A stretch of 64,000 nt of DNA, from contig CDRNVI010000027.1 of assembly GCA_977017575.1 (NCBI GenBank), positions 186,001 through 250,000 of the forward strand, read 5' to 3'. The notes below the pieces were generated by a model, which was given only the letters and a program-made list of their open reading frames with translations, had not been told where the DNA came from and searched no databases. Made by a program: the position numbers and the translations under genes. The DNA is from Paramoeba atlantica. Lineage: Eukaryota > Discosea. Shown here one piece after another: positions 62,399 to 64,000 of the stretch (the first letter of the stretch is position 1; every line of letters starts with the position of its first letter).

Positions 62399-62551
62399 AA
62401 TTTAATATTTAGTTATTCAATAGCCAGCTTACAAAGACGCGTAAGCTTAGTTAGTTACTATCCCCCTGACAAGGGGGGTAGCGCCAATACGAAACGGAAG
62501 AAAACAGAATATGATTTGTAAAAAAAAAAAATAAAAAAAAAAAAAATTTCC
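59976..62551 (+). mobile_element. 5'-truncated LINE-A inserted in LINE-B copy 4
   Basis: The ORF ends at 62398; the 3' UTR has a CCCCCTGACAAGGGGGG hairpin (about 62461-62477) and ends in A-rich tracts (62520-62547). The left boundary is approximate because LINE-B and LINE-A frames run together (ARKRRPFRDDEND). Confidence 0.82.
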
Positions 62552-62611
62552 AAGTATCCGCATATATGCTTTTGTGGATGACATAAGCTTTGCTTCGCAG
62601 GACGCCGACCT
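62552..62611 (+). mobile_element. 60-bp LINE-A RT micro-fragment
   Basis: Encodes IRIYAFVDDISFASQDADLL, matching the YxDD box of LINE-A (KIFAFIDDINMASEDHQAL at 60906-60960) but not identical to the neighbouring copy. It lies between the poly-A of the inserted LINE-A and the resumed LINE-B, and its frame runs on into LINE-B. Neither end has its own poly-A. Confidence 0.65.
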
Positions 62612-63596
62612 TCTGACTTCTTCGTACGCTTCCCATGTGAAGAAGTGTCTAGCTAGATGGCGCAATGGAGAATTCTTAGCGCTATGGAACGAAGCGGTTT
62701 CTAGTCTCGTACGGAAAAAGAAAAGTGTAGCACAAGCGCAAGACATTGACGACGAGATCAAGAAAGCGGCTTTACGCGCTAAACGGCTTGTTCGCGACTC
62801 GGAGCTTTCTCGCGCTATGACTGCCCTGACTTCTGAACCTCTCGCCCCTGACGATGAAGCGACCTATGCGAAACTCCTGTCTAAGCACCCACCCAGACTC
62901 TCCACCTCCAACGTGGACTGCTTTCCGGCTCGGGACGTTGAGCCACTTAAAGCGACTGAGGAAGAAGTGGCCGAAGCTCTTTCCACCTTTCACCGAGGGT
63001 CCTCAGGTGGGGCCTTTGGTCTGCGACCCGAGCACCTTCAGACAGCCATGCAATATCATCACGACGCTTATACCGACCCTCTGGGCACTCTCACTAAGTT
63101 CGTCAACCACATGCTCGCAGGAAAAGTGCCGTTAGAAGTCAAAGGTCACTATGCAGGTGGTCGGTTGTGCGCCCTGAAGAAAGGGGAACGTGACGTACGC
63201 CCTATTGCCGCAGGGGAAACTCTTCGTCGCCTGACAAGCAAAGTAGCCTGCTTCGCGGCTAAAGAACAAGCCCGCAAACTTTTCAAAGGACACCAGTATG
63301 GTGTAGCCACACCTGCGGGTTCAGAGCGTGTGATACATCTCTGCCGGAAGACCATCGCTGAACACATTGACGACGACGACTTCATACTTTGCAAAGTCGA
63401 TCTAAAAAACGCATTTAATAATGTTTCGCGAGATTCTTTTACGGCCCTAGCGCGCCGCCACTTCCCTAAACTGGGTTGCTATGTGGAATGGTGCTACAAT
63501 GCGGGAAGCATTCTTACCTTTGGTTCCCGGACCATCGAATCCTCCGAAGGGGTACAGCAAGGCGACCCGCTTGGACCTCTTCTTTTCTCACTGGTT
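62612..63596 (+). CDS. LINE-B copy 4, linker and reverse transcriptase
   Basis: Resumes LINE-B with SSYASHVKKCLARW and ALWNEAV (Trp where copies 1 and 2 have TGA). Then PLKATEEEVAEAL, RGSSGGA, RPIAAGETLRRL, CKVDLKNAFN and GVQQGDPLGPLLFS. It ends at FSLV, where YR7 begins, so the YLDD box and nuclease are not in the window. No break is seen inside this part. It is more diverged from copies 1 and 2 than they are from each other. Confidence 0.87.
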
Positions 63597-64000
63597 AGTA
63601 GTTCACGTTTTGAAATTTAGCCGAGGGGCGGCTATATATTTGCCTGCTGGCCCTTCGGGGCACATAATTTTCTCAAATTATGATGTAGTATTCTCTAATT
63701 GCATGGAGGGGGGTGTTTACTCGTTTGTTATATTCTCGTTAGGTTGTTATTTTGTTACGTTTAAAGTTTTGTGTATGAGATCCCAACGTTTACGGGCTCC
63801 GTCGGAGCCACGCCAGGAGCGCGAACACGCACGCGTGGCCGTCTTTCGCGCTGGCGGAGAGACGGGGAGGAAACAGGGGTAAGAATATCCACCCGTCGTC
63901 GCCTGGGACGACGGGCACGAGCAGTAATTGGGGTGGGGGGCATTTCCTAGTGGAAAGCCCGTGTTGCGCCGTAACGGTTGGCGCCGCCCACCACCCCGCC
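63597..64000 (+). mobile_element. YR7: start of a YR3-like retroelement (runs off the window)
   Basis: Repeat A1 (63597 to about 63772) resembles that of YR3 (AGTTCACGTTTTGAAATTTA, GCCCTTCGGGGCACATAA). A gag-like start with MRSQRLRAPSEPRQ follows at 63775. From about 63830 the sequence matches the opposite strand of YR3 around its gag/recombinase boundary (33720-33905), so the copy is rearranged and broken. It is inserted in LINE-B. Confidence 0.75.

Overview
Organism and content. The window is eukaryotic and is almost entirely retrotransposons inserted into one another; I recognise no intact host protein gene. Five or six insertions begin with all or part of one 32-nt sequence that ends ACAGTTTCTGTACCTTGTTG. 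This has the conserved ACAGTTTCTGTAC core and TTG end of the trans-spliced leader (SL) of kinetoplastids and diplonemids (the Trypanosoma brucei SL ends ACAGTTTCTGTACTATATTG). I therefore infer a euglenozoan, either a free-living kinetoplastid or a diplonemid. The element mix fits: non-LTR elements with restriction-like endonucleases (as in SLACS/CZAR/CRE), an APE-RT-RNase H element of ingi/L1Tc type, and tyrosine-recombinase (YR) retroelements of Ngaro/VIPER type with split direct repeats. Element names used here are mine: LINE-A and LINE-B (two RLE lineages), LINE-I (APE-RT-RNase H), YR1 to YR7.  Layout. 1-2843: 5' part of a LINE-A on the minus strand, with the end of an SL at its 5' end. 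2844-3760: tail and 3' UTR of a LINE-B. 3761-17762: a LINE-B copy starting with an SL, split by a 9.1-kb LINE-I (4587-13668, target duplication GACTCAACTCA), a 5'-truncated LINE-A, a 97-bp poly-A insert and an 18-bp satellite array. LINE-I has its own 18-bp array at its 5' end, and a minus-strand LINE-A sits in that array. 17763-18705: unclassified sequence and a possible MITE. 18731-21310: YR1, followed by the LINE-B C-terminal part it interrupts. 22747-29325 duplicates 2841-17762 without the LINE-I. A single LINE-B can be followed from its SL at 23668 to its poly-A near 46205. It carries LINE-A, a poly-A insert, an array-headed element and YR2, and YR2 carries YR3 and YR4. 46230-47520 is another LINE-B tail. 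47521-53119 is a YR6 fragment split by YR5, a near-identical sister of YR2. 53130-54277 holds two SL-started 5' fragments. 54290-58590 holds two LINE-A copies in opposite orientation. 58795-59000 is a mosaic of very short pieces. 59200-63596 is a LINE-B interrupted by LINE-A, then by YR7, which runs off the window.  How it fits together. LINE-A and LINE-B copies look like cDNAs of trans-spliced, polyadenylated mRNAs. New copies land in, or just after, the poly-A tails of old ones, giving head-to-tail chains. One YR copy (YR5) carries an SL inside its left repeat and so marks the trans-splice acceptor of that family. At least two element types have roughly 77-80 copies of an 18-bp T5-containing unit at their 5' ends, reminiscent of promoter monomers. 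Confident: domain calls, nesting and target duplications. Inferred: host group, promoter or acceptor role of the arrays, and the shared SH3/Tudor-like module.
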